NCBI GenBank assembly: GCA_017620205.1
Contig: JAFZQX010000004.1
Location: forward strand, 1 to 64,000
Length of the DNA stretch: 64,000 nt
From: Clostridia bacterium
GTDB lineage: Bacteria > Bacillota > Clostridia > UMGS1883 > UMGS1540
Direction of reading: 5' to 3'
The notes beneath the pieces were generated by a model. That model worked only from the letters and a program-made list of their open reading frames with translations, did not search any database and had not been told where the DNA came from. Shown piece by piece: positions 43,530 through 53,619 of this stretch. Position numbers and translations under genes: made by a program. The first letter of the stretch is position 1, and the number at the start of each line of letters is the position of its first letter.

Positions 43530-44714
43530 TTAGTGATGGAAAAGTCTCATCTTTGTAAATGCCATAACCATATTGTATTTATCGCATGTTTCAATAACGT
43601 TATCGTCACGAATAGAACCGCCCGGCTCTGCAATATATGAAACGCCGCTTCTTTTAGCTCTCTCAATATTGTCGCCAAACGGGAAGAAAGCGTCGCTTCC
43701 GAGAGAAACGCCTGAAATCTTTGAAAGATACTCTTTCTGTTCAGCCTTTGTAAATTCTTCGGGTTTCTCGGAGAAAAGCGTCTGCCATACGCCGTCTGCC
43801 AATACGTCTTCACTTGTATCTGAAATATAAACATCAATGGCGTTATCTCTGTCGGGACGTTTAACTCCGTCTAAAAACGGAAGATTTAATACTTTTTCAT
43901 GCTGGCGGAGATGCCAGATATCTGCTTTGCTGCCGGCAAGTCTTGTGCAGTGAATACGGGACTGCTGACCTGCACCAACACCTATTGCCTGACCGTCTAC
44001 TGCGTAGCAAACGGAATTTGACTGTGTATATTTAAGTGTTATAAGTGAAATTATAAGATCGCGAACTGCTTCTTCGGGCAAATCTTTATTCTTTGTAACA
44101 ATATCAGAAAGCAGTTCACGGTTTATCTCGAAATTGTTTCTGCCCTGTTCAAACGTGATACCGAAAACCTGTTTGCGTTCACGTTCTTCCGGAACATAGT
44201 TTTCGTCTATTTTTATAATATTATAATTACCGTTTCTTTTTGATTTAAGGATCTCGAGCGCATCGTCATCATATGCGGGCGCTATAACGCCGTCCGATAC
44301 TTCTCTTTTAATAAGCTGTGCTGTAACTTTATCACACTTATCCGAAAGCGCGATAAAATCGCCGAAGGACGACATTCTGTCAGTCCCTCTCGCTCTTGCG
44401 TATGCGCATGCAAGCGGAGATGAATCAAGGTCATTTACATCATCAACAAAACAAGCTTTTTTAAGTTTATCCGAAAGCTTTGTTCCTACTGCCGCAGAAG
44501 TTGGGCTTACATGCTTAAAAGAAGTTGCGGCGGGCATACCGAGCGCACCCTTAATCTCCTTTACGAGCTGCCAGCTGTTAAAAGCGTCAAGAAAATTTAT
44601 AAAACCCGGTCTGCCTGAAAGTATTTCAATCGGCAGATCAGAGCCGTTTTCCATAAAAATTTTCGCAGGTTTCTGATTGGGGTTACAACCGTATTTAAGT
44701 TCAAACTCCTTCAC
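43530..44714 (-). CDS. AICAR formyltransferase, stand-alone
   Basis: Adds the formyl group in the ninth step of purine synthesis (AICAR to FAICAR). The 394 residues correspond to the C-terminal half of bifunctional PurH only. The conserved SFKHVSPTSAAVG stretch (KH pair at the active site), YTQSNSVCYAVDGQAIGVGAGQQSR and DAFFPFGDNIERA are present. The IMP cyclohydrolase half is missing and is supplied by the separate gene immediately upstream, two bases away. Confidence 0.92.
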   Translation of the reverse strand: MKEFELKYGCNPNQKPAKIFMENGSDLPIEILSGRPGFINFLDAFNSWQLVKEIKGALGMPAATSFKHVSPTSAAVGTKLSDKLKKACFVDDVNDLDSSPLACAYARARGTDRMSSFGDFIALSDKCDKVTAQLIKREVSDGVIAPAYDDDALEILKSKRNGNYNIIKIDENYVPEERERKQVFGITFEQGRNNFEINRELLSDIVTKNKDLPEEAVRDLIISLITLKYTQSNSVCYAVDGQAIGVGAGQQSRIHCTRLAGSKADIWHLRQHEKVLNLPFLDGVKRPDRDNAIDVYISDTSEDVLADGVWQTLFSEKPEEFTKAEQKEYLSKISGVSLGSDAFFPFGDNIERAKRSGVSYIAEPGGSIRDDNVIETCDKYNMVMAFTKMRLFHH

Positions 44715-44716
44715 TT

Positions 44717-45442
44717 TTATCTACCTCCGTTTTTGTTTATAAGGCGGTTTTCAGTTTTTCCGCTTTCAAGGTCAATATATCTTACATAAAGAGAAACCTT
44801 ATTGTTTTCGTCAAGGTTTGTCCAAAGCTCATCGGTAAACTTATCTATGTCATCGGGAATATTAACTCTTTCAGGCTCGCCCGTAAATGTGGGAATCGGG
44901 TTGCCGTCACAGTTATATGTATGGATAAACTGTCCTACGCCCGCAATCGGCGCATAAGAAAACGTGTATCTGTTGCAAGCAGTACCGTCAGCGTCAGCAG
45001 ATTTTAAAATGCTGAGCTTATAAGTAAAATCATTATCATTAAAATCAATAATGCCGCTGATGCGGGGCGTTAAATTCGGTGCATCGGGCTCAAACTCGCG
45101 TGTTTCAAGCGCACTTTCAAAAGACTTTCCGTCTTTTATAAAATCATAAATAGTATCGGTCTGATCTCCGTTTGTAACAATTAAAGAGTTTCCGATTTTG
45201 CGTATCGGTGAATAAATAATAAGCGTAGGATCTGCAAGTTTTGAAGGATCGTATGCGTTTATTATAACTTCATCGCCTTTTTCAATAAAAACTCTGTTTC
45301 TGCTGTTTTCGCTTCTGCCCATTATAAAATAAGCTGTTACAGCCTTTTTGCCGTCCGCGCTCTTGCCTATTACAATTCCGCGGCCAACGTATGAATTTCC
45401 TTTTATAAGTTCTCCGATATTACCGGTTTTGTATACGTTCAT
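44717..45442 (-). CDS. IMP cyclohydrolase, PurO-like
   Basis: A 241-residue protein whose N-terminal part (YVGRGIVIGKSADGKKAVTAYFIMGRSENSRNRVF) matches the PurO family of IMP cyclohydrolases, first known from archaea. It would close the ring of FAICAR to give IMP, the last step of the pathway. It sits between purN and the stand-alone AICAR transformylase with one- and two-base gaps, which fits a pair that together replace PurH. Similarity to archaeal PurO is distant, so the family call is strong by context and moderate by sequence. Confidence 0.82.
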   Translation of the reverse strand: MNVYKTGNIGELIKGNSYVGRGIVIGKSADGKKAVTAYFIMGRSENSRNRVFIEKGDEVIINAYDPSKLADPTLIIYSPIRKIGNSLIVTNGDQTDTIYDFIKDGKSFESALETREFEPDAPNLTPRISGIIDFNDNDFTYKLSILKSADADGTACNRYTFSYAPIAGVGQFIHTYNCDGNPIPTFTGEPERVNIPDDIDKFTDELWTNLDENNKVSLYVRYIDLESGKTENRLINKNGGR

Positions 45443-45443
45443 A

Positions 45444-46076
45444 TTAAAGGTTCTCCTTCTCTTTTTCCTCTTTCATTTCTCTTTGGATATCCTTGCATAC
45501 TTTTTCGCAAGCTCTTGGCAAGATTATCCATTCAGCCCTCTCCATAACTCTTCTTTGAAGTATTTCGGGCGTATCGCCGTTTTTAACGGGAACCGATTTT
45601 TGAAGAATGATCTCTCCTCCGTCCGGTATTTCGTTTACAAAGTGTACTGTAGCGCCGGTAACTTTAACACCGTATTTTAAAGCGGCTTCATGAACCTTAA
45701 TTCCGTAATAACCCTTACCGCAGAAAGACGGTATCAAAGAAGGATGAATGTTTATTATTCTGTTTTTATAAAGCGAAGTGAAGTTTTCGCTTAATATGCT
45801 CATAAATCCGGCAAGAACTATAAAATCTATTTTATTTTCTTTAAGAACGCGGATAACTTCTCTTTCAAACACCTCATTATCGCGTTCAGTCTTTACAACA
45901 ACCTCAGTTTTAATTCCGTTTTCACGTGCACGCGTCAAAGCATAGGCGTTTGCATTATTTGAAAGCACGAGAACTATTTCACCGCTTCTGAGTTTTCTCT
46001 GCTTTTGTGCGTCTATAAGTGCCTGAAGATTTGTTCCCCCGCCGGAAACCAAAACGGCAATACGTACTTTTAGCAT
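45444..46076 (-). CDS. purN: Glycinamide ribonucleotide formyltransferase
   Basis: Third step of purine synthesis, using 10-formyltetrahydrofolate. 210 residues. The substrate loop [13 protein letters not shown] near residue 8, the catalytic Asn-His region ([11 protein letters not shown], with NIHPS) and [16 protein letters not shown] with the catalytic Asp are all visible. It overlaps the purM end by seven bases. Confidence 0.96.
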   Translation of the reverse strand: MLKVRIAVLVSGGGTNLQALIDAQKQRKLRSGEIVLVLSNNANAYALTRARENGIKTEVVVKTERDNEVFEREVIRVLKENKIDFIVLAGFMSILSENFTSLYKNRIINIHPSLIPSFCGKGYYGIKVHEAALKYGVKVTGATVHFVNEIPDGGEIILQKSVPVKNGDTPEILQRRVMERAEWIILPRACEKVCKDIQREMKEEKEKENL

Positions 46077-47110
46077 ATTATCACGCTCTCTTTTCCTTCA
46101 ATAATTTCACCGACAACATAAGCGTCTTCACCATTTGTCTGTAAGATTTTAAGTGCATTATCAGCATCTTCTTTTGAAACAACAATACTCATACCCACGC
46201 CCATATTAAACGTATTAAACATATCTCTTTCGGGAATATTGCCTGTTTTTGCAATTAAATCAAATATAGGCAAAATGCGTATAGCCGATTTATCAATTTT
46301 AGCAGTAAAGCCTTCCGGCAGTGAACGAGGAATATTTTCGTAAAAACCGCCGCCTGTTATATGTGATACTGCTTTAACTCTAATTTTGTCAAACAATGCA
46401 AGCATTGGTTTTACATATATTTTGGTAGGCGTCAAAAGGGTTTCGGCTATTGTTTTTCCTGAAAGCTCGGCAATGGGCTTTTTAATGTCGCTGTGTTCAA
46501 CGTCAAACACTTTGCGTACAAGCGAAAAGCCGTTTGAATGAACGCCGCTTGACGGAAGGGCAATAATCACATCACCGCTTTTAATCTCTTTATTATTAAG
46601 AATTTTATCTCTGTCTACTATACCTACCGAAAAACCAGCAAGGTCATATTCGTCCTCGGGATAAAAGCCCGGCATTTCGGCAGTTTCGCCGCCGATCAAT
46701 GCGCAGCCAGACTGAACACATCCTTCCGAAACGCCTTCAACGATAGACGCAACACGCTCGGGATAGTTTTTGCCGACAGCTATATAGTCAAGAAAGAAAA
46801 GAGGTTTTGCGCCGCAGCAAATGATATCATTAACACACATTGCAACGCAGTCAATACCGACAGTATTGTGTTTGTCAGAAAGAAAAGCAATTTTAAGTTT
46901 TGTTCCTACTCCGTCAGTACCGCTGACAAGCACAGGTTTTTTAATACCTGTCATATCAAGTTCAAAAAGTCCGCCAAAACCGCCGATATCAGATAAAGCC
47001 CCCGATGTCATTGTTTTAGCGATATGCTTTTTCATAAGCTCAACAGCTTTGTATCCCGCAGTTATATCAACACCTGCGGCAGCATAGCTGTCTGATTTTG
47101 AATTATTCAT
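46070..47110 (-). CDS. purM: Phosphoribosylformylglycinamidine cyclo-ligase
   Basis: Fifth step of purine synthesis: closes the AIR ring with ATP. 346 residues. [16 protein letters not shown] at the N-terminus, [24 protein letters not shown] and [15 protein letters not shown] are classic PurM segments. It overlaps purN by seven bases and follows purF by 22 bases. Confidence 0.97.
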   Translation of the reverse strand: MNNSKSDSYAAAGVDITAGYKAVELMKKHIAKTMTSGALSDIGGFGGLFELDMTGIKKPVLVSGTDGVGTKLKIAFLSDKHNTVGIDCVAMCVNDIICCGAKPLFFLDYIAVGKNYPERVASIVEGVSEGCVQSGCALIGGETAEMPGFYPEDEYDLAGFSVGIVDRDKILNNKEIKSGDVIIALPSSGVHSNGFSLVRKVFDVEHSDIKKPIAELSGKTIAETLLTPTKIYVKPMLALFDKIRVKAVSHITGGGFYENIPRSLPEGFTAKIDKSAIRILPIFDLIAKTGNIPERDMFNTFNMGVGMSIVVSKEDADNALKILQTNGEDAYVVGEIIEGKESVIIC

Positions 47111-47132
47111 AATTCCAATCCTTTCCGTAATT

Positions 47133-48551
47133 TTATTCTTTTCCGTTCCAGCAGTATGTGCAAAGGTTTTCGGGGTCTATACCTATAGCCTCAATAAGAC
47201 CTTCCAGCGTCTGGAACTCAAGAGAATGGAACTTAAATTTATCACAAATACATTTTCTCATCTTTTTGCCGCGCTCTGTTTTGCCGTCTGCGTATTCCTG
47301 AAGATGGCGAACTCCCTCATCTCCTTCAAGCTCATCTATCGTCCTTCTTGCTATAAGATCCATATCGGACGTACTTCTTGAAAAGTTTAAATATTTACAG
47401 CCGTACATAATAGGCGGGCACGCAGAGCGCATATGAACTTCCTTTGCGCCGTTTGAATAGAGAAACTCAACAGTTCCGCGAAGCTGTGTGCCCCTTACTA
47501 TACTGTCATCAACAAAGAGAAGCTTCTTGTCCTTAATAAGCTCGTGCACGGGTATAAGCTTCATTTTAGCAACTCTGTTTCTCTCCGCCTGGTTCTGAGG
47601 CATAAAGCTTCTCGGCCAGGTGGGTGTGTATTTTATAAACGGTCTTGCAAACGGAATTCCGCTTTCGTTGGCGTAGCCTATAGCGTGCGCAGTACCGGAA
47701 TCCGGAACGCCGCTTACTGTGTCAACATCACATTTACCGCTTTCCCTGTCGTTTTTGGCAAGAATCTTACCGTTTCTGTTACGCATGATTTCAACATTTA
47801 CGCCTTCATATTTCGAAGTAGGATAGCCGTAATATGTCCAAAGGAAAGAACAAATTTTCATTTTCTTTCCGGGAGGTGAAAGCTGTTCTATTTTATCTGC
47901 CGTAACTTTTACTATTTCACCGGGACCGAGCTCATATTCGTCTTCATAGCCAAGCTTTAAATATGCAAACGATTCAAAAGAAAGGCAGTGAGAGCCCTCT
48001 TTTTTACCAACAAGTATCGGAAGTCTGCCGACTTTATCTCTCGCGGCAATAATTGCGTCTTCAGTCATGATCATTATAGACGCAGAGCCGTCAATTGTGT
48101 CCTGAGCAAACTTAATACCGTCAACAAAATTATTTCTCTGGCTGATAAGCGCAGCAACCAGTTCCGTAGAATTGATCTTGCCGCCTCCCATAGCCGAAAA
48201 CTGTGTTCCGTTTTGGGAAAGAATTTTATCTACTATTTCCGCAGCGTTATTTATTATTCCTATTGTTGTTATAGCGTAAGTACCGGTTGATGAACGGATT
48301 AAAAGCGGCTGCGGGTCAGTATCGCTTATACAACCAATTGCCACTTTACCTTTCATCTCATCTGTTATACCTGCAAATTTTGTCCTGAAAGGAGAATTTT
48401 CTATATTGTGAATATCGCGTTGAAATCCGTTTTCCTCACTGTAAGCAGCCATGCCGCCGCGTCTTGTGCCGAGGTGGGAATGATAGTCAACGCCGAAAAA
48501 TGTGTCCAAAACGCAGTCCTGTTTTGAAACAGCACCAAAAAAACCGCCCAT
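47133..48551 (-). CDS. purF: Amidophosphoribosyltransferase-like protein with altered N-terminus
   Basis: By position and fold this is PurF, which makes phosphoribosylamine from PRPP (first step of purine synthesis). The transferase half is intact: PRPP motif [16 protein letters not shown], and Fe-S-type cysteines in [13 protein letters not shown] and [10 protein letters not shown]. However, the protein begins M-G-G-F-F-G, where PurF normally has M-C-G-x-x-G and the exposed Cys1 is the glutaminase nucleophile. The rest of the glutaminase domain is kept ([18 protein letters not shown]). The start is fixed by GGAGG upstream. It may use free ammonia, or be a regulatory paralogue. Confidence 0.82.
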   Translation of the reverse strand: MGGFFGAVSKQDCVLDTFFGVDYHSHLGTRRGGMAAYSEENGFQRDIHNIENSPFRTKFAGITDEMKGKVAIGCISDTDPQPLLIRSSTGTYAITTIGIINNAAEIVDKILSQNGTQFSAMGGGKINSTELVAALISQRNNFVDGIKFAQDTIDGSASIMIMTEDAIIAARDKVGRLPILVGKKEGSHCLSFESFAYLKLGYEDEYELGPGEIVKVTADKIEQLSPPGKKMKICSFLWTYYGYPTSKYEGVNVEIMRNRNGKILAKNDRESGKCDVDTVSGVPDSGTAHAIGYANESGIPFARPFIKYTPTWPRSFMPQNQAERNRVAKMKLIPVHELIKDKKLLFVDDSIVRGTQLRGTVEFLYSNGAKEVHMRSACPPIMYGCKYLNFSRSTSDMDLIARRTIDELEGDEGVRHLQEYADGKTERGKKMRKCICDKFKFHSLEFQTLEGLIEAIGIDPENLCTYCWNGKE

Positions 48552-48588
48552 TGTTATTTCCTCCTGATTTTTTTTAAGCTTAAATCAA

Positions 48589-49296
48589 TTAGCCAAGAAG
48601 ACGCGTAATAACTTCTTTATAAGCGTCCTCAACACCGCCGAGATCACGTCTGAATCTGTCTTTATCAAGTTTCTCGTGCGTTACCGTATCCCAGAAACGG
48701 CATGTGTCGGGAGAAATTTCGTCGGCAAGTACAAGATTACCTTCGCTGTCAATACCGAACTCAAGTTTAAAGTCGATAAGTTCTATGTTTACATCTTTGA
48801 GATAATCTGAAAGCACTTCGTTTATTTTAAGAGAATAATCGGAAATAAGTTTGAGTTGTTCGGGCGTTGCGTATTCCATAGCGAGAATGTGATATTCGTT
48901 TACCATCGGATCGCCTAAATCGTCGTCTTTGTAGCAAAATTCCAAGACTGTTCTTTTCATTTTTGTGCCTTCCTCAAGACCCAATCTTTTTGCAAGCGAG
49001 CCTGCCGCAATGTTTCGTACAATTACTTCAAGAGGAACGATTTTAACTTTTTTAACAACCGTTTCGCGGTCTGAGATCTCTTCAACAAAATGCGTAGGGA
49101 TACCGTTTTTCTCAAGAAGCTTCATTAAATGGTTGGTAACGCGGTTGTTAACAACGCCTTTGCCGAGGATTGTACCCTTTTTAAGACCGTTAAACGCAGT
49201 TGCGTCATCCTTGTAAGATACGATACAGTATCTTTCATCGTCTGTGGCATATACCTTTTTAGCTTTACCTTCGTACATTTGTTCTCTTTTTTCCAT
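48589..49296 (-). CDS. purC: SAICAR synthetase
   Basis: Joins CAIR and aspartate with ATP. 235 residues, the usual bacterial length. The N-terminal [13 protein letters not shown] loop, the [22 protein letters not shown] segment and [25 protein letters not shown] with its SPDTCR motif are characteristic. It lies 21 bases after purE. Confidence 0.97.
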   Translation of the reverse strand: MEKREQMYEGKAKKVYATDDERYCIVSYKDDATAFNGLKKGTILGKGVVNNRVTNHLMKLLEKNGIPTHFVEEISDRETVVKKVKIVPLEVIVRNIAAGSLAKRLGLEEGTKMKRTVLEFCYKDDDLGDPMVNEYHILAMEYATPEQLKLISDYSLKINEVLSDYLKDVNIELIDFKLEFGIDSEGNLVLADEISPDTCRFWDTVTHEKLDKDRFRRDLGGVEDAYKEVITRLLG

Positions 49297-49317
49297 GACT
49301 GAATTCTCCTTTATATC

Positions 49318-49812
49318 TCAATTATTATATTTATCGACTATGGCTTTGTCTTTTTCAAGAACTTTTTCGTAGTTTTTATGTCTTTCGTCTTTAAGCTTTT
49401 GTGAAAGTATGCTGTCGCCTACTGCAATGATCTCTATTGCAAGAAGCGCAGCGTTTTTTGCGCCGTTTATACCTACTGTAGCAACCGGTATTCCGGGCGG
49501 CATTTGAACTGTTGACAAAAGTGCGTCCATTCCTTCGAGTGCGGAAGACTTTATCGGTATTCCAATAACGGGCAAAGTGGTATTTGCGGCTATAGCGCCT
49601 GCAAGATGCGCAGCCATACCTGCCGCAGCAATAATTGCTCCGAAGCCGTTTTCTTCAGCGCACTGAGAAAAGCTTTTAGCTTCCTCGGGTGTTCTGTGCG
49701 CCGAATATACATGTACTTCATACGGCACTCCGTAACTTTTAAGCGTATCAATTGCTTTTTCAACAACGGGCAAATCACTGTCGCTGCCCATAATTACAGC
49801 AACTTTTTTCAT
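49318..49812 (-). CDS. purE: 5-(carboxyamino)imidazole ribonucleotide mutase
   Basis: Sixth-step enzyme of purine synthesis giving CAIR. 164 residues. MGSDSDLPV at the N-terminus, SAHRTPE with the catalytic histidine, and AAGMAAHLAGAIAANTTLPVIGIP are the PurE hallmarks. The start at 49812 follows GAGAGG; the TTG three codons upstream is too close to it. First gene of the pur operon. No purK is present in the window, so either it lies elsewhere or this enzyme uses CO2 directly as class II PurE does. Confidence 0.95.
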   Translation of the reverse strand: MKKVAVIMGSDSDLPVVEKAIDTLKSYGVPYEVHVYSAHRTPEEAKSFSQCAEENGFGAIIAAAGMAAHLAGAIAANTTLPVIGIPIKSSALEGMDALLSTVQMPPGIPVATVGINGAKNAALLAIEIIAVGDSILSQKLKDERHKNYEKVLEKDKAIVDKYNN

Positions 49813-49861
49813 GGGTTTCAAACCTCTCTTTCAATTATGGGATAAAAAAACTTAAAGGCAG

Positions 49862-49884
49862 ACTCATTAATTAGCATGAGCTGC
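49862..49884 (-). promoter_or_regulatory. Leader hairpin upstream of purE
   Basis: On the minus strand GGCAG-CTCAT pairs with ATGAG-T-CTGCC (one bulge, 8-base loop), followed by TTTAAGTTTTTTT, about 40 bases before the purE start. This resembles a terminator in the leader and could act as an attenuator. The partner antiterminator is not obvious. Bounds are approximate by a few bases. Confidence 0.5.
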
Positions 49885-49885
49885 C

Positions 49886-49942
49886 CGACAATCATATTAA
49901 ATATTACTTGAATATTATACATGATTGTCGAAATTTTGTCAA
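49886..49942 (-). promoter_or_regulatory. Consensus promoter of the pur operon with palindrome
   Basis: On the minus strand TTGACA (49942-49937) and TATAAT (49919-49914) are 17 bases apart, a perfect SigA promoter. A perfect 10-bp inverted repeat, CGACAATCAT (49886-49895) and ATGATTGTCG (49921-49930), brackets the -10 box and likely start site. It looks like an operator. No guanine riboswitch core is visible. Confidence 0.78.
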
Positions 49943-50014
49943 GGAAGTGTAAACACAAAAACTGCATATTTTTTAATCGCGCAATCTGCCGTTTATTGTA
50001 CTTTTTTACTTTCA

Positions 50015-50440
50015 CTATACGGTTTCTTTTGCGCTGCTTTCACAGTACATGCATCTGTATACGCGGTTTTCTTTATCGGTAAGCTTAAATACATGCGGAA
50101 TACCTCTTTCGGTAGATGTAATGCAACGCGGATTTTTGCATTTTATAACGTTTTTAACTACAGACGGGAGCTCAAGATGCTTTTTCTCTGTCCTTACGCC
50201 GTTTTTAATTATATTTACTGTAATATCAGGGTCTATGTAACCCAAAACGTCAAGATTTATGTCAATCTCTTTGTCAATCTTTATAATGTCTTTTTTGCCC
50301 ATTTTCTTGCTGGGCACGTTTTTAATAAGCGCTACCGTGGAATTTACGTTATCAAGGTCTAAAAACTTGTAAATCTCCATGCTGTTGCCTGCTTTTATGT
50401 GGTCAATTACTATTCCGTTATTAATCGGGTCTATATTCAT
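50015..50440 (-). CDS. pyrI: Aspartate carbamoyltransferase regulatory chain
   Basis: A 141-residue zinc-binding regulatory subunit that gives the PyrB-PyrI complex control by nucleotides. NGIVIDHIKAG near residue 8 is the nucleotide-binding segment. The zinc site uses CKNPRC and YRCMYCES in the C-terminal part. It starts directly after the pyrB stop, the usual pyrBI arrangement, and is the last gene of the pyr operon. I see no clear terminator between it and the pur promoter. Confidence 0.95.
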   Translation of the reverse strand: MNIDPINNGIVIDHIKAGNSMEIYKFLDLDNVNSTVALIKNVPSKKMGKKDIIKIDKEIDINLDVLGYIDPDITVNIIKNGVRTEKKHLELPSVVKNVIKCKNPRCITSTERGIPHVFKLTDKENRVYRCMYCESSAKETV

Positions 50441-51352
50441 TTACTTAACCTCCAATAACTTCAAAATAAGTGCCATTCTGATAAATTTGCCGTTTTTAAC
50501 CTGCTTGAAGTAACAAGCGCGCGGGTCGACGTCTACTTCCGTTGAAATTTCGTTAACACGCGGCAGCGGATGCATAATGCAGAGAGTTTTCTTTGCGTCT
50601 TCAAGTTTTTCGGGTGTTAAAATATACGTATCGCGAAGTCTTATGTAATCTGCTTCGTTAAAAAATCTTTCTCTCTGAACTCTTGTCATATACAAAATGT
50701 CAAGCTCGCTCATAACGCTCTCCATCGTACGCGTCTCAGTAAACTTAATATTCTGCGATCTCAAAATGTCTTTAAGATATTGCGGAATACAAAGCTCTTC
50801 GGGTGAAATTAAAACAATTTCAACGTTTTCATAGCGCGTCAAAGCCATAATAAGCGAATGCACGGTTCTGCCAAACTTAAGGTCGCCGCAAAAGCCTATT
50901 TTAATGTCGCTGAGTCTGCCGCATTCGCGTTTAATTGTAAGTAAATCGGTAAGCGTCTGCGTTGGGTGATTATGTCCCCCATCGCCCGCGTTAATAACGG
51001 GCACGCCTGCCGAAAAGCTCGCAGCAAGCGGAGCGCCCTCTTTTGGATGGCGCATAGCTATAATATCGGCATAGCACCCTACAGTTCTTACAGTATCTGA
51101 AACGCTTTCGCCTTTTGACGCGGAAGAGCTGTTTGACTCAGAAAAGCCGAGTACGCTGCCGCCCAAATCAAGCATAGCGGCTTCAAAGCTCAGTCTTGTC
51201 CTTGTCGAAGGTTCAAAAAAGAGCGTCGCAAGTTTTTTGTGTCTGCATTTTTCGTTATACTTTCCGGGGTTTTCTATTATATCATTAGCTGTGTCAATAA
51301 GCGCGTCAATTTCTTCTGTTGTAATATCAAGAATATCTATAAGATTTTTCAT
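50441..51352 (-). CDS. pyrB: Aspartate carbamoyltransferase catalytic chain
   Basis: Condenses carbamoyl phosphate and aspartate, the committed step of pyrimidine synthesis. 303 residues. The carbamoyl-phosphate site [14 protein letters not shown] near residue 47, MRHPKEG, the [17 protein letters not shown] stretch and [11 protein letters not shown] are all present. It overlaps the pyrE end by four bases (ATGA) and is contiguous with pyrI. Confidence 0.97.
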   Translation of the reverse strand: MKNLIDILDITTEEIDALIDTANDIIENPGKYNEKCRHKKLATLFFEPSTRTRLSFEAAMLDLGGSVLGFSESNSSSASKGESVSDTVRTVGCYADIIAMRHPKEGAPLAASFSAGVPVINAGDGGHNHPTQTLTDLLTIKRECGRLSDIKIGFCGDLKFGRTVHSLIMALTRYENVEIVLISPEELCIPQYLKDILRSQNIKFTETRTMESVMSELDILYMTRVQRERFFNEADYIRLRDTYILTPEKLEDAKKTLCIMHPLPRVNEISTEVDVDPRACYFKQVKNGKFIRMALILKLLEVK

Positions 51353-51984
51353 ATAAATTCCCTCCAGCTGTCATCTGAAGGATTGTCACGAAACATCATA
51401 AGACCCTTTACCGATTCGCTCTTTATGTATCCTTTTTCGGCCGCCAAAGCAACCGTTGTATCAAAATCGGTAAGACTTGTGTTTTCAACATTTGCCTCTT
51501 TAAGTCTCTCAAGGCCTTTTTTCATACCGTATGTATAAATGCTTACAACGCCGAGTACTTCAGCGCCGAATTCACGAAGAGCGTCAACAACATCTATAAC
51601 GCTGCCGCCTGTTGAAATAAGGTCTTCTATTACAACAACCTTCTGACCGGGCTTTAAGTCGCCTTCAATTTTATTTTGTCTGCCGTGATCTTTCGCCCCG
51701 CCGCGAACATAGCCCATAGGCATATTTAAAATATGACCTGCTATAGCCGCATGCGCGATACCCGCGGTACTTGTTCCCATTAAAACTTCGCACTCGGGGT
51801 ATTTTTCTTTAACGGTTTTTGAAATAGCGTTTTCAACCTTGTCTCTGGCTTCCGGAGAAGTTAAAATAAGACGGTTATCGCAGTAAATAGGGCTTTTTAT
51901 GCCGCTTGCCCAAGTAAACGGCTCTTCCGGTCTTAAAAACACAGCGCCGATTGAAAGCAGCGCACCTGCTATTTCGTTTTTCAT
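51349..51984 (-). CDS. pyrE: Orotate phosphoribosyltransferase
   Basis: Makes OMP from orotate and PRPP. 211 residues. [15 protein letters not shown] near residue 25 and the PRPP-binding motif [18 protein letters not shown] are typical. The ATG at 51984 (MKNEIAG) fits relatives; AAAGG lies 12 bases upstream, a little far, while the TTG four codons earlier touches it. Confidence 0.96.
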   Translation of the reverse strand: MKNEIAGALLSIGAVFLRPEEPFTWASGIKSPIYCDNRLILTSPEARDKVENAISKTVKEKYPECEVLMGTSTAGIAHAAIAGHILNMPMGYVRGGAKDHGRQNKIEGDLKPGQKVVVIEDLISTGGSVIDVVDALREFGAEVLGVVSIYTYGMKKGLERLKEANVENTSLTDFDTTVALAAEKGYIKSESVKGLMMFRDNPSDDSWREFI

Positions 51985-52009
51985 TTTTTGACACAACCTT
52001 TCTCTGTTT

Positions 52010-52708
52010 TTATCCTACAAAATCATTAATCGCTTTTTCGTAAGCGGCTACGGGGTCTGCGGCCGCTGTAATAGAACGTCCTACTACAATATAGTCAGAG
52101 CCAAGCTCTTTAGCCTTTTCGGGTGTTGTAACTCTTGCCTGATCGCCTTTACTGTCACCGGCAAAGCGAACGCCGGGCGTAACAGTCAAAAATTCTTTTC
52201 CGCATACAGAATGTACTTCGGTTGCTTCCAGAGGCGAGCATACAACGCCGTCAAGTCCGCTGTGTTTTGCGCATTTTGCATAGTGCATAACGACTTCTTT
52301 TATAGGTTTATCTATAAGTAAATCGCTTTTCATTCTCTCTTCACTTGTCGACGTTAATTGTGTTACGGCAATCAGCAGAGGCCTCGTGCCGTCAGAGCGC
52401 GTGAGGCCTTCGAGTGCCGCTTTCATCATCTCTATTGTGCCGCCCGCATGAAGATTGCACATGTCAACATCAAATCCTGACAGTACTTTCATGCTCTTTT
52501 TTACTGTATTAGGTATATCGTGAAGTTTTAAATCAAGAAATATTTTATGTCCTCTGCTTTTTATTTCGCGAACTATCGGAGCGCCTTCCGCATAGAAAAG
52601 CTCCATTCCTATTTTAACAAACGGTTTTTTACCTCCGAAACTGTCAAGAAAATCAAGAGTTTCGGCTTTTGTGCTAAAATCGCATGCTATAATTACATCT
52701 TTACCCAT
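52010..52708 (-). CDS. pyrF: Orotidine 5'-phosphate decarboxylase
   Basis: Decarboxylates OMP to UMP. 232 residues. The IACDFSTKAETLDFLD start and the catalytic DLKLHDIPNTV motif (Asp-Lys-Asp) are clear, as is the phosphate site DYIVVGRSIT. Its start codon shares one base with the pyrD stop. Confidence 0.96.
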   Translation of the reverse strand: MGKDVIIACDFSTKAETLDFLDSFGGKKPFVKIGMELFYAEGAPIVREIKSRGHKIFLDLKLHDIPNTVKKSMKVLSGFDVDMCNLHAGGTIEMMKAALEGLTRSDGTRPLLIAVTQLTSTSEERMKSDLLIDKPIKEVVMHYAKCAKHSGLDGVVCSPLEATEVHSVCGKEFLTVTPGVRFAGDSKGDQARVTTPEKAKELGSDYIVVGRSITAAADPVAAYEKAINDFVG

Positions 52709-53619
52709 CAGTGTGCCCCTCCTATTATTTCTTTTAAAGAATTTATACCGTATTTTTTCATGGCGTGCGGCAAATTTTCAATAATCTCTTTGCACGCATA
52801 CGGATTTACAAGGTTTGCGGCTCCTATCTGAACGGCAGATGCACCGCAAAGCATCATTTCAATTACATCATCGGCAGTTGATACGCCGCCCATGCCCATT
52901 ATCGGGATTTTTACAGCTTCATAAACTTCATAAACGCAGCGAAGCGCAACAGGCAAAACTGCGCTGCCCGAAAATCCGCCCTTTTTATTTGCAAGCACAG
53001 GTTTTTTTGTTTTAAGGTCAACTCTGAGTCCCAAAAGCGTATTAATAAGACTTAATCCGTCGGCTCCTGCTTCTTCACACGCTTTTGCTATTTCAGATAT
53101 GTTTGTAACATTCGGCGTAAGCTTTATAAAAACAGGCTTTGTTGTAACCTTTTTAACTCTTTTAGTCACTTCTGCGGCAGACTCTGCGTTTGTTCCGAAG
53201 CTCATACCGCCGCCGTGTACGTTTGGACAGCTGATATTAACTTCAATTATCCCTACGTTATCTGCCTTATCTATCTTTTCACAGGAATACTCAAACTCCT
53301 CAAACGAAAAACCGCTTATATTCGCAATAACTTGTTTATTGTAAAACTCTTTCATTTTAGGAAGCTTGTCCGAAATCACAGCGTCAACGCCGGGATTCTG
53401 CAGCCCGACACTGTTGAGCATTCCGGATGTGCACTCCGCGATACGCGGCGTTTCATTTCCGAAGCGCGGCTCTTTTGTTGTGCCTTTTATGGAAATTGAG
53501 CCCAAAATATTTAAATCGTAAAAATTCTTAAACTCTTCTCCGAAACCGAACGTTCCGCTTGCGGGGATTACAGGATTAGATAATTGAAGTCCGCAAAGAT
53601 TTGTGCTTATATCTACCAT
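52708..53619 (-). CDS. pyrD: Dihydroorotate dehydrogenase B, catalytic subunit
   Basis: Oxidises dihydroorotate to orotate with FMN, passing electrons to PyrK and NAD+. 303 residues. NPVIPASGTFGFG, VNISCPNVHGGG with the active-site Cys, NTLLGLRVD and MGMGGVSTADDVIEMMLCGASAVQIG (FMN phosphate site) are visible. The ATG at 53619 follows AAAGGAGG; upstream codons overlap pyrK. Class 1B because pyrK is adjacent. Confidence 0.96.
   Translation of the reverse strand: MVDISTNLCGLQLSNPVIPASGTFGFGEEFKNFYDLNILGSISIKGTTKEPRFGNETPRIAECTSGMLNSVGLQNPGVDAVISDKLPKMKEFYNKQVIANISGFSFEEFEYSCEKIDKADNVGIIEVNISCPNVHGGGMSFGTNAESAAEVTKRVKKVTTKPVFIKLTPNVTNISEIAKACEEAGADGLSLINTLLGLRVDLKTKKPVLANKKGGFSGSAVLPVALRCVYEVYEAVKIPIMGMGGVSTADDVIEMMLCGASAVQIGAANLVNPYACKEIIENLPHAMKKYGINSLKEIIGGAH

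Noticed and set aside
49820-49940. Guanine or PreQ1 riboswitch upstream of purE
   Set aside because: The conserved purine-aptamer core and its loop pair are not present; only one hairpin and a palindrome can be drawn.
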